DNA of 64,000 bases from an uncultured Clostridia bacterium (GCA_900016865.1 FIZI01000013.1:1-64000); one strand, 5' to 3'. Counted from the stretch's first letter, positions 50,520 through 60,006 are shown. Made by a program: numbers and translations. The notes: a model not told the origin generated them from the sequence alone.

Positions 50520-52124
50520 ATGAACAGTGAACCCAGAGTCCTTGTTCTAGACCCTGACGCCTCCGTCTCTTCACTTATCCGCGATATCAGGGCATCACTC
50601 TCAGACAACGTTATAATAGACGCGCGGCTGTCTGATGCCCTGAAAAACGAGCCGGATCTTCGTCTGCTCATTCACTACGCACGCGACGATGGAAAGCGAA
50701 TCACAATTGTGACTCGCGATCCTGCCATGAGTGCACTCGCAGATCAGTTGGGCATAGAGGTGCTCAGTGAGCTCCCTGCAGGGGAGCATGAGCGTGAAGA
50801 AATCGGACAGCCTGATACCAGTGCGTTACAGGCGGGATCTGCTGACGGACTGGACAAGCCTAAACACGCGTCTGCCCATGATGGGCGAAGCGGCGTAGCG
50901 CAGAGCACTGCCGATAGAAGCCGTCGCATGGCCGGCAGGCTAGTATCGAGATCGTCGAGGCCGTCGGTCCTTCCGCGAGTGTCGATGAGAGCTGTTGTTG
51001 CTCTGGTAGTTATTGTAATGGCGATTACAGTCGTGACTGCATACGTACGCAGTCTGCTCGTTGAGGTGACAGTCGTCCCGGCTACTGCTCGAGTAAGCGA
51101 AACGTTGATTATAGGGGTCGACAGTGGCCTGGTTGAACCTGAGACTGCATTGGGGATCAACATCCCGTCTGAGAGGCTAGCGACGGAGGTTCAGTACTCA
51201 AGGGAGATCCTTACGACAGGAGAACTGCGGGAAGGGATCACGCCCGCGGTTGGCGAGGTGCTCTTGATCAACAGCGGATCCGCTCCTGTGCGGGTTCCTG
51301 CCAGAACAAAGCTCTGGACTGCGGATGGGATCGAATTTGAAACGGTAAACGACGTCCAAGTAGATCCGAAGACTACGATGATGAGAGCAGGCATTAAGAT
51401 CGGAGAGACTAGCGGCACAGCTTTGGTGGCCGCCACTGCTGTTGAGCCCGGGAGTTCCGGAAACATACCTGCTCTGTCAATAATATCAATAGAAGAGCCG
51501 TTCAGTGATCTGCTTCAGGTCACAAACGAAAACGAGTTTCGCGGCGGCAGAGACAGAGTTATCCGGGTTGTTTCTGAGGACGATGTCGAGCAGCTGAGGC
51601 GAATGAGTGAGGATCGGATGCTCGAAGACGGAGCTCGAAGATTGGCGGAGTTGGCCGGACTCGATATGTACCTTCTACTGCCAACGCTGGAGCTAGAGAT
51701 TCGCTCGCTTCAGATCTATCCGGAAGTCGCCAAGGAGTCAGAACGCGTGTCCATACAGACTGCTGGAGTAGTTGGAGTGGACGCGGTCAGGCTCGAGGAT
51801 CTGAGCAAGGCTATTGGGGACAAGCTCTCCGGGTTGTTGGGCGAGGGCTATGCTCTGATTGCGGACTCACTCGCGATCGACTCTCTAAGCAGCAGCAGGC
51901 TGAGTAGCGGACAGACGGTCATCTCTGTCGACGTAAGTGCTTTGTTTAAGGCTGAAATAAGCCCTCACGTCGTCGCCGAGTTCCTTGCGGGCGAGGGTTT
52001 TGATGAGGTGCGTGATCGACTTATCGGCTCTGGGAGGATCACAGACCTAGCTGTCCATGAGGAAATCGAAGCCTTTCCCAGGTGGCCGAGATTGATTAGA
52101 GTAGTGGTATCGGAACCATTGTGA
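50520..52124 (+). CDS. Membrane-anchored BaseplateJ-domain protein
   Basis: The 534-residue protein has three parts. Residues about 5-85 form a small alpha/beta domain (VLVLDPDASVSSLIRDIRAS; ITIVTRDPAMSALADQLGIE). A polar linker leads to one membrane segment at about 157-178 (VVALVVIVMAITVVTAYVRS). The extracytoplasmic part (about 180-534) carries a BaseplateJ/gp47-like core (GEVLLINSGSAPVRVPARTK, TSGTALVAATAVEPGSSGNI). AAGGAG at 50505-50510 favours ATG 50520. No phage genes are nearby, and the protein lies in the conserved ireB-ruvX interval, so it is a cellular protein, not a tail part. Function unknown; an envelope-spanning or sporulation structure is a guess. Confidence 0.8.
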   Translation: MNSEPRVLVLDPDASVSSLIRDIRASLSDNVIIDARLSDALKNEPDLRLLIHYARDDGKRITIVTRDPAMSALADQLGIEVLSELPAGEHEREEIGQPDTSALQAGSADGLDKPKHASAHDGRSGVAQSTADRSRRMAGRLVSRSSRPSVLPRVSMRAVVALVVIVMAITVVTAYVRSLLVEVTVVPATARVSETLIIGVDSGLVEPETALGINIPSERLATEVQYSREILTTGELREGITPAVGEVLLINSGSAPVRVPARTKLWTADGIEFETVNDVQVDPKTTMMRAGIKIGETSGTALVAATAVEPGSSGNIPALSIISIEEPFSDLLQVTNENEFRGGRDRVIRVVSEDDVEQLRRMSEDRMLEDGARRLAELAGLDMYLLLPTLELEIRSLQIYPEVAKESERVSIQTAGVVGVDAVRLEDLSKAIGDKLSGLLGEGYALIADSLAIDSLSSSRLSSGQTVISVDVSALFKAEISPHVVAEFLAGEGFDEVRDRLIGSGRITDLAVHEEIEAFPRWPRLIRVVVSEPL

Positions 52125-52151
52125 GAACGACTGATCAGGAGATTTCTACTG

Positions 52152-53099
52152 GTGGAGTATAGAAAGCTAGGCAATACAGGCATCTCTGTTTCGAGGTTGT
52201 GCTTTGGACTGTTGACCCTGAGCGGGCTTCAACGTGGACTGGATGTTCGTGAAGGCGTTTCGTTGCTCAAGAAAGCACTTGATTTGGGCGTCACCTTTTT
52301 TGATACTGCTGTGTTGTACGAGACGGATGAGGTGTTGAACAGGTTCCTTAGGGATGTTCGCAGAGACAGCATCGTCATCGCCTCCAAGTCATATGATTAT
52401 GACTACGAGTCGATGAGGAAGACTGTCATGGGGGTCCTGTCCAGACTCGAGACTCCTTATATCGACTTGTTTCTTCTTCACGAGCAGGAAAGCCGCCTCA
52501 CACTCAAGGGGCACGCGGGTGCGTTGGACTGCCTTCGAGATCTGAAGGCCGAGGGGCTTGTCAGGGCGATAGGTGTGTCAACCCACTATGTCGATGTAGT
52601 AAGGGCCTGTGCGCTCAATCCGGTTGTGGATGTAGTTCATCCGATCTACAATTGGAAAGGGATCGGGGTGCAGGGCGGTAGTGTTGAAGAGATGCGCGAT
52701 GCGATTCAGTTCGCCCGCGACATGGGCTTGGGCGTCTATGCAATGAAAGCTTTGGGTGGCGGGCATCTGACAAACGATGCGGCAAGCGCTCTTCGCCATG
52801 TGCTCGACTTCCAAGCAGTGGATTCTGTCGCAGTGGGCATGGCGGACGTCAGAGAGTTGGAGTTCAACATAGCAGTGTTTGAAGGCCGCGGTGTCGACAG
52901 CGAATCAGCGCAATCATTGGTCAGAGGGAAGGCTCTGCATGTCGCCGATTACTGCCGCGGATGTGGTAGGTGTGTCTCCAGGTGTGGCTACGGCGCTCTT
53001 CGCTTGCAGGATGGTAGAGCGACTGTAGACTCAAAAGCATGTGTTCTCTGCGGCTATTGCGCGTCTGTTTGCCCTGACTTCTGCTTAAAGGTGTACTGA
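52152..53099 (+). CDS. Aldo/keto reductase with C-terminal 4Fe-4S domain
   Basis: The 315-residue protein has an AKR barrel (about 1-255) starting MEYRKLGNTGISVSRLCFGL and including FFDTAVLYETDEVL (catalytic Tyr) and IDLFLLHEQE. The C-terminal part has two ferredoxin-type cluster motifs, CRGCGRCVSRCGYGAL and CVLCGYCASVCPDFCLKVY. Such fusions are common in anaerobes and probably pass electrons between a nicotinamide cofactor and ferredoxin; the carbonyl substrate is unknown. CAGGAG precedes GTG 52152. It lies 15 bp before ruvX and is part of the same run. Confidence 0.9.
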   Translation: MEYRKLGNTGISVSRLCFGLLTLSGLQRGLDVREGVSLLKKALDLGVTFFDTAVLYETDEVLNRFLRDVRRDSIVIASKSYDYDYESMRKTVMGVLSRLETPYIDLFLLHEQESRLTLKGHAGALDCLRDLKAEGLVRAIGVSTHYVDVVRACALNPVVDVVHPIYNWKGIGVQGGSVEEMRDAIQFARDMGLGVYAMKALGGGHLTNDAASALRHVLDFQAVDSVAVGMADVRELEFNIAVFEGRGVDSESAQSLVRGKALHVADYCRGCGRCVSRCGYGALRLQDGRATVDSKACVLCGYCASVCPDFCLKVY

Positions 53100-53114
53100 T
53101 TTGGAGGGGCAACA

Positions 53115-53540
53115 TTGAGAGTTTTGGGGCTCGACATCGGCGATCGACGCATCGGGGTTGCAGTGAGCGATCCAATGGGGTGGACCGCTCAGGGCGTGTG
53201 CGTGATCCAGAGAACAGCGCCTGAGAAAGACTTGCAGGCGATCAATAATATTGTCAAGGAGCTTGGCGTTTCGTGCGTAGTATGCGGGTTGCCTGTAAAT
53301 ATGAACGGCACCTACGGCCCGCAGACCGAGAAAGTGGCGTCATTTTGTGAGCTGATTCGAGACGCAACAGGACTGCCGGTAGAGCTGTGGGATGAGCGGC
53401 TGACTACTGTTGCCGCAGAGAGGGTGCTCGATGAGGCCGGATTGACCTGGCGCAAGAAGCGCCGGGTTGTTGATATGACTGCCGCTTGTTTGATCCTTCA
53501 GTCTTACCTCGACAGTAGGAGGCCGGGTGATCAGGGTTGA
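53115..53540 (+). CDS. ruvX: Putative pre-16S rRNA nuclease / Holliday junction resolvase RuvX
   Basis: This 141-residue RNase H-fold protein (YqgF) processes the 5' end of 16S rRNA in some bacteria and was named as a resolvase. LGLDIGDRRIGVAVSDPMGW holds the first acidic residue, VVCGLPVNMNGTYGPQTEKV the second strand, and LWDERLTTVAAERVL and the late DMTAACLILQSYLDSR complete the site. GAGGGG precedes TTG 53115. Its stop overlaps mltG by four bases (TTGA). Confidence 0.94.
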   Translation: MRVLGLDIGDRRIGVAVSDPMGWTAQGVCVIQRTAPEKDLQAINNIVKELGVSCVVCGLPVNMNGTYGPQTEKVASFCELIRDATGLPVELWDERLTTVAAERVLDEAGLTWRKKRRVVDMTAACLILQSYLDSRRPGDQG

Positions 53541-54538
53541 TCCGGATTAGGAGAGCTATAGGATACGGCGTCCTTGTGCTGCTTTTCATCTTGATGATAG
53601 CGTTGTCATCGCCGCACTTTTACGCGGGTCCGGAAGCTGTCGAGGTGTACGTGGCAGACGGTATGTCGTCTGTGCAGATCGGAAGAGTCTTGGAGGATGC
53701 CGGACTCGTCTGGGACGCCAGGCTGTTCGCTCTGGTGTCTAGGATAAGAGGAGTGCACACTGCCCTGAAGTCCGGCCGTTACAGGCTTCGAATTGACCAA
53801 CCAGTTGTAGCAGTCATAGACACCTTGGCCAAGGGCGAAGTCCAGCTGGTCAAGGTTACGATTCCTGAAGGCTACAGCATACCTCAAATAGCCCGGCTTC
53901 TAGAGGAACGCGGAGTGACTGATGCGAAGGCCTTCGAGACTGAGGCGGTGAATTCTGCGCACAAGTATTCGGACCTGCTGGGGTTTGTCACGCCTACCGG
54001 CTCACTCGAAGGTTACCTGTTTCCTGACACCTACTTCGTAGCTGAAGGACTGCCGGTAGATAAGCTCATCTCGTTGATGGTGGTCAGGTTTTGTGAAAAA
54101 GGCCTGCCTGCGCTTGGCGATGTCAACTCCACGGAGTTCAGCGTCCACGAACTTGTGACGTTAGCATCAATCATTGAGCGAGAAGCCGCAGAGGACAGCG
54201 AGCGCCCTCTGGTATCCTCTGTGTTTTACAACCGCCTAAATGCAGGAGTTCGTCTGCAGTCGTGCGCCACGGTCAACTACGCTATCGGACAGCCGGGGAA
54301 GACACTGACTGCGGCCGACTTGGCAGTTGAGTCCCCGTACAATACATACCTACACGACGGCTTGCCGCCAGGCCCGATAGCCAGTCCGGGCCTTGCTTCG
54401 TTGCAGGCAGCGGCCAATCCGGCGAGTTCGCCTTTCATGTACTTTGTGTCCAATGGGATGGGCGGCCACGTTTTCTCAGTTGAGTATCCTGAGCATTTGG
54501 CTGCAGCTGAGAGGCTGAAACAACTTAGAGGTGATTAG
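53537..54538 (+). CDS. mltG: Endolytic murein transglycosylase
   Basis: MltG cuts nascent glycan strands in the membrane and sets their length. The 333-residue protein has an N-terminal membrane anchor (GYGVLVLLFILMIALSS), a LysM-like segment (VEVYVADGMSSVQIGRVLED) and the YceG core with SLEGYLFPDTYFVAEG, the catalytic Glu in ELVTLASIIEREAAED, VFYNRLNAGVRLQS and YNTYLHDGLPPGPIASPG. It is translationally coupled to ruvX and touches the next gene (TAGATG). Confidence 0.95.
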   Translation: MIRIRRAIGYGVLVLLFILMIALSSPHFYAGPEAVEVYVADGMSSVQIGRVLEDAGLVWDARLFALVSRIRGVHTALKSGRYRLRIDQPVVAVIDTLAKGEVQLVKVTIPEGYSIPQIARLLEERGVTDAKAFETEAVNSAHKYSDLLGFVTPTGSLEGYLFPDTYFVAEGLPVDKLISLMVVRFCEKGLPALGDVNSTEFSVHELVTLASIIEREAAEDSERPLVSSVFYNRLNAGVRLQSCATVNYAIGQPGKTLTAADLAVESPYNTYLHDGLPPGPIASPGLASLQAAANPASSPFMYFVSNGMGGHVFSVEYPEHLAAAERLKQLRGD

Positions 54539-55801
54539 ATGAAAAGGATGCAGCCTGACCGACTTGCGCCTGAGCTAGTGGCACCAGCTGGTTCTATGGA
54601 GAAACTCAAGGTTGCATTGGCATACGGAGCAGATGCAGTCTACTTCGGAGGCGGGCCGCTGAGTCTCAGAGCCAGAGCCGAAGACATGGCTGATGATGAG
54701 ATCGATGAAGCAATCGCATATGTCCATAGCCGCGGCAAGCATGCGTACTTGACCGTCAACGCTATCCCGCATAACACTGATATAGCAGAAGTTGAACGCA
54801 TTGTCAGGAGGTACGCAATCAGCGAGCCCGATGCGTTTGTAGTGGCTGATCCTGGTGTACTTGATATTGTAAAAGAGGTCGCACCTCACATCCCCGTGCA
54901 CTTGTCGACTCAGGCAAATGCCGTCAATTGGCGCGCAGTCCGGTTTTGGCACAGAATGGGGGTGGATCGCGTCATACTGGCTCGTGAGATGACTCGGGAC
55001 GAAATACTGCAGACTCGACAAGAGACCGACGTCGAACTCGAAGTGTTTGTCCATGGAGCGATGTGCATCTCCTATTCAGGCAGATGTCTGCTAAGCACCT
55101 ACCTGGCAGACCGCGACGCCAACCGAGGCAGATGCGCCCAGCCTTGTAGATGGCGTTATGCTTTGGTTGAGGAATCTTGTCCAGGGGAGTATCTCCCTGT
55201 TTTTGAGGATGCGAGGGGCACGTACATCCTCAACTCGAGGGACCTCTGTCTGCTGGAATACATGCCTGAACTCATCGATTCCGGCATCGATGCGCTGAAG
55301 ATCGAGGGGAGAATGAAGAGCGTGCACTACGTCGCAGTAGTGACGCGCGTTTATCGTCGAGCGATAGATGCGTGTGTTGCAGGCCGGTTTACAAGCGATC
55401 TCTTGGACGAGCTGATGGGAGAGCTGCAGAGTGTAAGCCATCGTCCGTATACTACCGGCTTTTGGAGTGGGACACTAGAGGATGCAGGCAGATTTGCCGA
55501 GCACTCTGCGTATATTAGAGAGGCTGATTTCCTCGGCGTTGTGTCCAAGGCCGGGCTTGATTCGGCAGTGATAGATGTAAGAGACAGGGTTGAGTCAGGT
55601 GAGTTGGTCGAAGTCGTCGATCCCCATCATGATTCCTTTCTTACTGTCATGCCCGAGATGACTAGAGTTACGACTGACGACGACGGGGTCGAGGTTCGTT
55701 CGCAAATCAGCGTAGCGCACGCCAATTACACAGTCGAGGTGCAGTTTTCCCGCCCCGTCAGTCAGTACGCTCTCTTGAGACGCAGGGTTTCTGTGAGTTG
55801 A
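54539..55801 (+). CDS. Peptidase U32 family protein (TrhP/YrrN-O type)
   Basis: This 420-residue barrel protein carries the U32 marks LVAPAGSMEKLKVALAYGAD, HLSTQANAVNWRAVRFWH, EVFVHGAMCISYSGRCLLS with its conserved Cys, and GRCAQPCRWRYALVE, which can hold an iron-sulfur cluster. Members of this family act in uridine-34 hydroxylation of tRNA or as collagenase-like proteases. The position after mltG is conserved in Firmicutes, which favours the tRNA role. It starts immediately after the mltG stop. Confidence 0.92.
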   Translation: MKRMQPDRLAPELVAPAGSMEKLKVALAYGADAVYFGGGPLSLRARAEDMADDEIDEAIAYVHSRGKHAYLTVNAIPHNTDIAEVERIVRRYAISEPDAFVVADPGVLDIVKEVAPHIPVHLSTQANAVNWRAVRFWHRMGVDRVILAREMTRDEILQTRQETDVELEVFVHGAMCISYSGRCLLSTYLADRDANRGRCAQPCRWRYALVEESCPGEYLPVFEDARGTYILNSRDLCLLEYMPELIDSGIDALKIEGRMKSVHYVAVVTRVYRRAIDACVAGRFTSDLLDELMGELQSVSHRPYTTGFWSGTLEDAGRFAEHSAYIREADFLGVVSKAGLDSAVIDVRDRVESGELVEVVDPHHDSFLTVMPEMTRVTTDDDGVEVRSQISVAHANYTVEVQFSRPVSQYALLRRRVSVS

Positions 55802-55873
55802 CCAGTTGACCGTTGCAGCGTTTTCTGGGCACAGTGCAGGGCCACTGTACGTGCACGTTCAGAGCGTCCGTCT

Positions 55874-55881
55874 CATACAAT
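55874..55881 (+). promoter_or_regulatory. Sigma-E-type -10 box before sigK
   Basis: CATACAAT is an exact match to the sigma-E -10 consensus and lies about 35 bases before the sigK start codon. A clear -35 ATA element was not found. Known biology (sigma-E drives sigK) supports it. Confidence 0.5.
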
Positions 55882-55917
55882 AGCCTGTGATCCTATCGTC
55901 ACTTGGGAGGAGATCGG

Positions 55918-56625
55918 ATGCTGGGCGCTTTGACTGCCGGCGCTGCCCTGCTCTTGAGGGGCTTGTCACTGCTTGTATCATATGTTACAGGGAGCAACGC
56001 TTTTCCGAAACCACTTACAGAAGAGGAGGAGAGAGATTATCTAGCGAGAAGAGATCAGGGAGACGAGGACGCCCGGAACACACTCATTGAACGCAACCTT
56101 AGACTGGTCGCTCACATAGTCAAGAAATTCGAAAACACTGGAGAGAGCTCAGAGGACCTTATCTCAATAGGCACGATAGGATTGATCAAAGCAATTCGCA
56201 CATTTGATCAGAGCAAGAACACCAGGCTGGCGACATATGCAGCCAGGTGTATAGAGAATGAGATCCTGATGTACCTGCGGGCCACAAAAAGGATCAAGAG
56301 CGAGGCAATGCTCCACGACCCCATTGGGTCGGATAGAGAGGGCAATGAGATCAATCTCATGGACATTCTTGAGGCCAAGGACGGGTCGGTGGCAGAAACA
56401 GTAGAGAGCCGATTCGAAGAGCAAAAGCTAAGGGAGAAGCTCAAGTGTCTGAGCCCTAGAGAACGTAAGGTAATCGAGCTGCGCTATGGCCTGTCTGACT
56501 GCGAGTCACAGACTCAGAGAGAGATTGCCAAGATTCTGAACATTTCCAGGTCATATGTATCACGCATCGAGAAGCGGGCGATCTCGAAGCTGCTCAAAGC
56601 CATGAATGCAGAAGGTTATTGGTAA
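55918..56625 (+). CDS. sigK: RNA polymerase sporulation sigma factor K (pro-sigma-K)
   Basis: This late mother-cell sigma factor turns on coat and spore-release genes. GGGAGGAG selects ATG 55918 (235 aa). A hydrophobic pro-sequence of about 20 residues (ALLLRGLSLLVS) precedes the conserved YVTGSNAFPKPL junction, so it is made as an inactive membrane-bound precursor. Region 2 has NLRLVAHIVKKFENTGE, DLISIGTIGLIKAIRTFD and NTRLATYAARCIENEILMYL; region 4 has LSPRERKVIELRYGLSD and the helix-turn-helix TQREIAKILNISRSYVSRIE. The gene is uninterrupted (no skin element). SpoIVB, which triggers processing in model species, is at 62565. Confidence 0.96.
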   Translation: MLGALTAGAALLLRGLSLLVSYVTGSNAFPKPLTEEEERDYLARRDQGDEDARNTLIERNLRLVAHIVKKFENTGESSEDLISIGTIGLIKAIRTFDQSKNTRLATYAARCIENEILMYLRATKRIKSEAMLHDPIGSDREGNEINLMDILEAKDGSVAETVESRFEEQKLREKLKCLSPRERKVIELRYGLSDCESQTQREIAKILNISRSYVSRIEKRAISKLLKAMNAEGYW

Positions 56626-56703
56626 GCAGTCGAACCAGTTCAAACACTGATTAGGCGAGCAATACGATGTAGCGAGTCTAGTCTCGACAAGCTTACGTTA
56701 TGA

Positions 56704-57231
56704 TTGTGGGTGAAGCTGCGGCAAATGTGGAACCTGTTGAGACCAGATCAATACGCTCCAAGTCTTTATGACATCGATTTTGAAAGCTTGAGAGACAAGG
56801 GCATCCGTGGGCTGATATTGGATCTTGACAACACACTCGTCCCTTGGGGTGAGGACACTGTCAGCGAGGAGCTGACAGAGAAGATCAAGGAACTAAAACA
56901 GCTCGGATTTGGCATGTGCATAGTCTCAAACAACCTTGGGGGACGAGTCAACTCAATATCGAGCAGGCTAGGTATAGAGGCGACGTCGGGTGCTTTGAAA
57001 CCCCTTACGTTTGCGTACAAGAAGGCTCTAAGGGTTTTGGGCAGTGATGTCAGTACAACTGCCCTGGTTGGCGACCAGCTGTTTACGGACATATTGGGCG
57101 GCAACCTTGTTGGCTTTTATACAGTGCTCGTTGATCCCATTGTGGACCGCGAGTTTCTCACCACCAGGCTGCTTCGCAGGCTCGAACGTGTGGTTCGCAA
57201 GCGGCTTGGACTCGTTAGGAGGTCGGTGTAG
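56704..57231 (+). CDS. yqeG: YqeG-family HAD IIIA phosphatase
   Basis: This 175-residue HAD phosphatase has the nucleophile motif GLILDLDNTLVPWGED, the Thr/Ser motif CIVSNNLGGRV and the Asp motif TALVGDQLFTDILGGNLVG. YqeG-like proteins are linked to phosphatidylglycerophosphate or ribosome functions in other species. TTG 56704, GTG 56710 and ATG 56725 are all possible starts; ribosome-binding signals are poor. It lies between sigK and priA. Confidence 0.88.
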   Translation: MWVKLRQMWNLLRPDQYAPSLYDIDFESLRDKGIRGLILDLDNTLVPWGEDTVSEELTEKIKELKQLGFGMCIVSNNLGGRVNSISSRLGIEATSGALKPLTFAYKKALRVLGSDVSTTALVGDQLFTDILGGNLVGFYTVLVDPIVDREFLTTRLLRRLERVVRKRLGLVRRSV

Positions 57232-57285
57232 GTTAGTAATCACACCCATGTATCGCACTCGATCGACCGTGGGAGAGTGACATCC

Positions 57286-59523
57286 GTGCCTCGATACGCC
57301 GAGGTAATCGTAGATGTAAGCGCCAGAAGGGTGGACAAGCCCTTTCACTACTATGTTGATGAAGAGATTGATCAACGTGTCTGTCTTGGATCCAGGGTGC
57401 TTGTCCCATTTGGCAGGCGGCAGGTGGAGGGCTATGTAGTAGGTTTTGTCGATGAACCGGACGTAGATGAAGTCAAGCCAATACTTGACGTCGTCGATCC
57501 GGAGCCTGTGTTCACAGAGGAGCAGTTGCAGCTTGCCGAATGGATGAGCGAGCATTACCTCTGCCTGCGAGTTGATGCGCTGCAGTGCATTCTGCCTGCA
57601 GGAGCGAAGCGCAAGGGCTCTGTGTCCATAGCCAAGAAGCAGATAGTAGAGCTTGTCGACAAAACCGCCTGTCAGGAGAACGATCTCACTCCCAAGCAGC
57701 GTGCAGTGGTCGCAGTGCTCTCAGCACAGCCAGATGTCCAACTAACCCCTCGCGAGCTGATGGAACAGGCATCAGTGAGTTCCTCGGTCATCCAGACTCT
57801 CGTGAAAAAGGGTATCCTCAGGAAGAAAAAAGTGGAGGTCAGAAGGACCCCCTCCGATCGCGTTACTCAGAGTGCTCCGGTAGAGCCTGTCGAGCTCACT
57901 GACGAGCAGGCAAGCGCGGTCGCTGCAATCGAGGAGTATCTGGACAGCGACTCAAAAAGCCGCAGCGTGTTGCTGCACGGAGTGACTGGCAGTGGCAAGA
58001 CGGAGGTCTACATACGAGCGGCAGCTGCTGCGCTGGACAGGGGCAAGCAAGTAATCGTCCTGGTCCCCGAGATCGCGCTGACGTCTCAGATCGTTGAGAG
58101 ATTTGGAGCAAGGTTTGGTGATGATGTCGCCGTCTTTCACAGCGGGCTGTCGCTCGGCGAAAGGTTTGACGAGTGGCGCCGTATAAGAAGCGGCGAAGCT
58201 TCGATTGTCATAGGTGCCCGGTCTGCTGTGTTTGCGCCGCTCTCACGGCTGGGTTTGATCATAATAGATGAGGAGCACGAACCATCCTATAAACAAGACG
58301 ATGCCCCAAGATACCACGCACGCGAGGTGGCTGAAAAAAGAGCTGAGCTTACGGGCGCAGTCTTAGTGCTTGGTTCGGCAACGCCTAGCCTGGAGACATA
58401 CTATAGGTCCGAGCAGGGTTTGGTTGAGAGACATGAACTGCCTGTGCGAGTGTGCGGGCATGAGATGCCGACTGTTCACATAGTTGACATGCGAGAAGAG
58501 CAAGCAAAGGGCAACAGGACGATCTTCAGCGACACATTGAGGGCTGCAATGGCCCGTCACCTCGAGCATGGAGGTCAAATCATCCTGTTTCTTAACAGGA
58601 GGGGCCATTCGACATTCGTCCTGTGCAGGGAATGCGGCTATGCTATGAGATGCCGCCACTGCGATGTAGCACTTACATATCATTCTTCGTACGGGGTTCT
58701 ACGCTGTCACTACTGCGATTTCAAGGCCAGGCCGCCCGATATTTGCCCAAAGTGCAAAGGCAGACAGATCGGCTATTTTGGAATCGGGACCGAGCGAGTT
58801 GTAAGCGAGATTGCTAAGGATTTCCCTGGGACAGAAGTAGTGAGGCTGGATGTAGACACGGCTCGCAGAAAGGACGCACATCGGAACATCCTCGAACGCT
58901 TTAGACAGGGAGAAGCGAGGATTCTGGTAGGCACTCAGATGGTGGCTAAGGGACTCGACTATCCGAATGTGAGTCTAGTAGGTGTTGTCAGCGCAGATAC
59001 GTCCCTCAATATCCCTGACTTCCGTTCTGCTGAACGCACTTTCCAATTGATCTTGCAGGTGGCTGGAAGGGCAGGGCGCAGCCCCCGGGGCGGCGAGGTC
59101 GTGGTCCAGACGTACTGCCCTGATCACTACAGCATAGTGGCAGCTGCTGCAGGCGACTACCAGACGTTCTATAGGCAGGAGCTCGAAATCCGTAGAGAGA
59201 CCGGCTATCCGCCTTTTTCACGGGTGATATCTTTGCTTTTTCAGAGCGTCTCTGAGCGGACCGTCATGCGTTCGGCTGACCGAGTATGCGCACTGTTGAG
59301 AGATCGGCTTTCAAGAAGCCGTTCTGAGGTACAGGTCCTAGGGCCTTCGCCTGCCCCTCTAGTCAAAGTCAAGGATCAATATAGATGGTATGTTTGGCTC
59401 AAGGGCACCGACATGTCCGATGCGATGCAGTTGCTGAACAACGTAATACTGCACGTAGTCCCGAGGTTGAAAAAGGTTGGAGTAACGGTTACCATTACTG
59501 TAGATCCAATGAGCATGATGTGA
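57286..59523 (+). CDS. priA: Primosomal replication protein N' (helicase PriA)
   Basis: PriA restarts collapsed replication forks. The N-terminal DNA-binding part begins RYAEVIVDVSARRVDKPFHY. The helicase core has Walker A GVTGSGKTEVYIR, DEEHEPSYKQDDAPRYHARE and AGRAGRSPRGGEVVVQTY. A zinc module with eight cysteines lies at CRECGYAMRCRHCD and CHYCDFKA, CPKCKG. GTG 57286 has better spacing to GGGAG than the in-frame GTG 57277. It opens the priA-def-fmt-rsmB run. Confidence 0.96.
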   Translation: MPRYAEVIVDVSARRVDKPFHYYVDEEIDQRVCLGSRVLVPFGRRQVEGYVVGFVDEPDVDEVKPILDVVDPEPVFTEEQLQLAEWMSEHYLCLRVDALQCILPAGAKRKGSVSIAKKQIVELVDKTACQENDLTPKQRAVVAVLSAQPDVQLTPRELMEQASVSSSVIQTLVKKGILRKKKVEVRRTPSDRVTQSAPVEPVELTDEQASAVAAIEEYLDSDSKSRSVLLHGVTGSGKTEVYIRAAAAALDRGKQVIVLVPEIALTSQIVERFGARFGDDVAVFHSGLSLGERFDEWRRIRSGEASIVIGARSAVFAPLSRLGLIIIDEEHEPSYKQDDAPRYHAREVAEKRAELTGAVLVLGSATPSLETYYRSEQGLVERHELPVRVCGHEMPTVHIVDMREEQAKGNRTIFSDTLRAAMARHLEHGGQIILFLNRRGHSTFVLCRECGYAMRCRHCDVALTYHSSYGVLRCHYCDFKARPPDICPKCKGRQIGYFGIGTERVVSEIAKDFPGTEVVRLDVDTARRKDAHRNILERFRQGEARILVGTQMVAKGLDYPNVSLVGVVSADTSLNIPDFRSAERTFQLILQVAGRAGRSPRGGEVVVQTYCPDHYSIVAAAAGDYQTFYRQELEIRRETGYPPFSRVISLLFQSVSERTVMRSADRVCALLRDRLSRSRSEVQVLGPSPAPLVKVKDQYRWYVWLKGTDMSDAMQLLNNVILHVVPRLKKVGVTVTITVDPMSMM

Positions 59524-59547
59524 TTGTGTTATTGAGAAGGTGGTTAG

Positions 59548-60006
59548 GTGATACTGAGGATCCGCAAAGAGGGCTCTGATATACTGAGAAAGAAGGCACG
59601 CTTGGTCACGTCAATAGATCGAAGCGTCCATCGACTCGTTGAGGATATGTTTGAGACGATGTATGACGCGAACGGAGTCGGACTTGCGGCTCCGCAGGTG
59701 GGGCGCAGTTTGCGGGTAGTAGTGATTGATGTCGGAGAGGGGCCCTTGGCACTGATCAACCCCAAGATAACTGCGCAATCAGGCAGTGTTACGGACATCG
59801 AAGGGTGCCTCAGTTTTCCAGGGGTCACCGCCAAGGTCCCGCGAGCCGAGCAGGTCACTGTGGAAGGTCTGGACCTCGATGGCAAGACTTTGCTCTTTCA
59901 GGCAGACGGCCTCTTGGCTAGGGCCGTTCAGCACGAGATTGATCATCTCGACGGCATCGTGATTATTGACCGGGCTACAGAAGTGACACGAGAGACTGAC
60001 GGATAG
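59548..60006 (+). CDS. def: Peptide deformylase
   Basis: This metalloprotease removes the formyl group from new proteins. All three motifs are intact: NGVGLAAPQVG, EGCLSFPGVTA with the metal Cys, and QHEIDHLDGI with two metal His and the catalytic Glu. Length 152 aa. AGAAGGTGG precedes GTG 59548. It lies directly between priA and fmt, whose product adds the formyl group. Confidence 0.97.
   Translation: MILRIRKEGSDILRKKARLVTSIDRSVHRLVEDMFETMYDANGVGLAAPQVGRSLRVVVIDVGEGPLALINPKITAQSGSVTDIEGCLSFPGVTAKVPRAEQVTVEGLDLDGKTLLFQADGLLARAVQHEIDHLDGIVIIDRATEVTRETDG

Noticed and set aside
50520-52124. Prophage or tailocin remnant because of the BaseplateJ domain
   Set aside because: There are no other phage genes, and the protein has its own membrane segment within a conserved housekeeping order.
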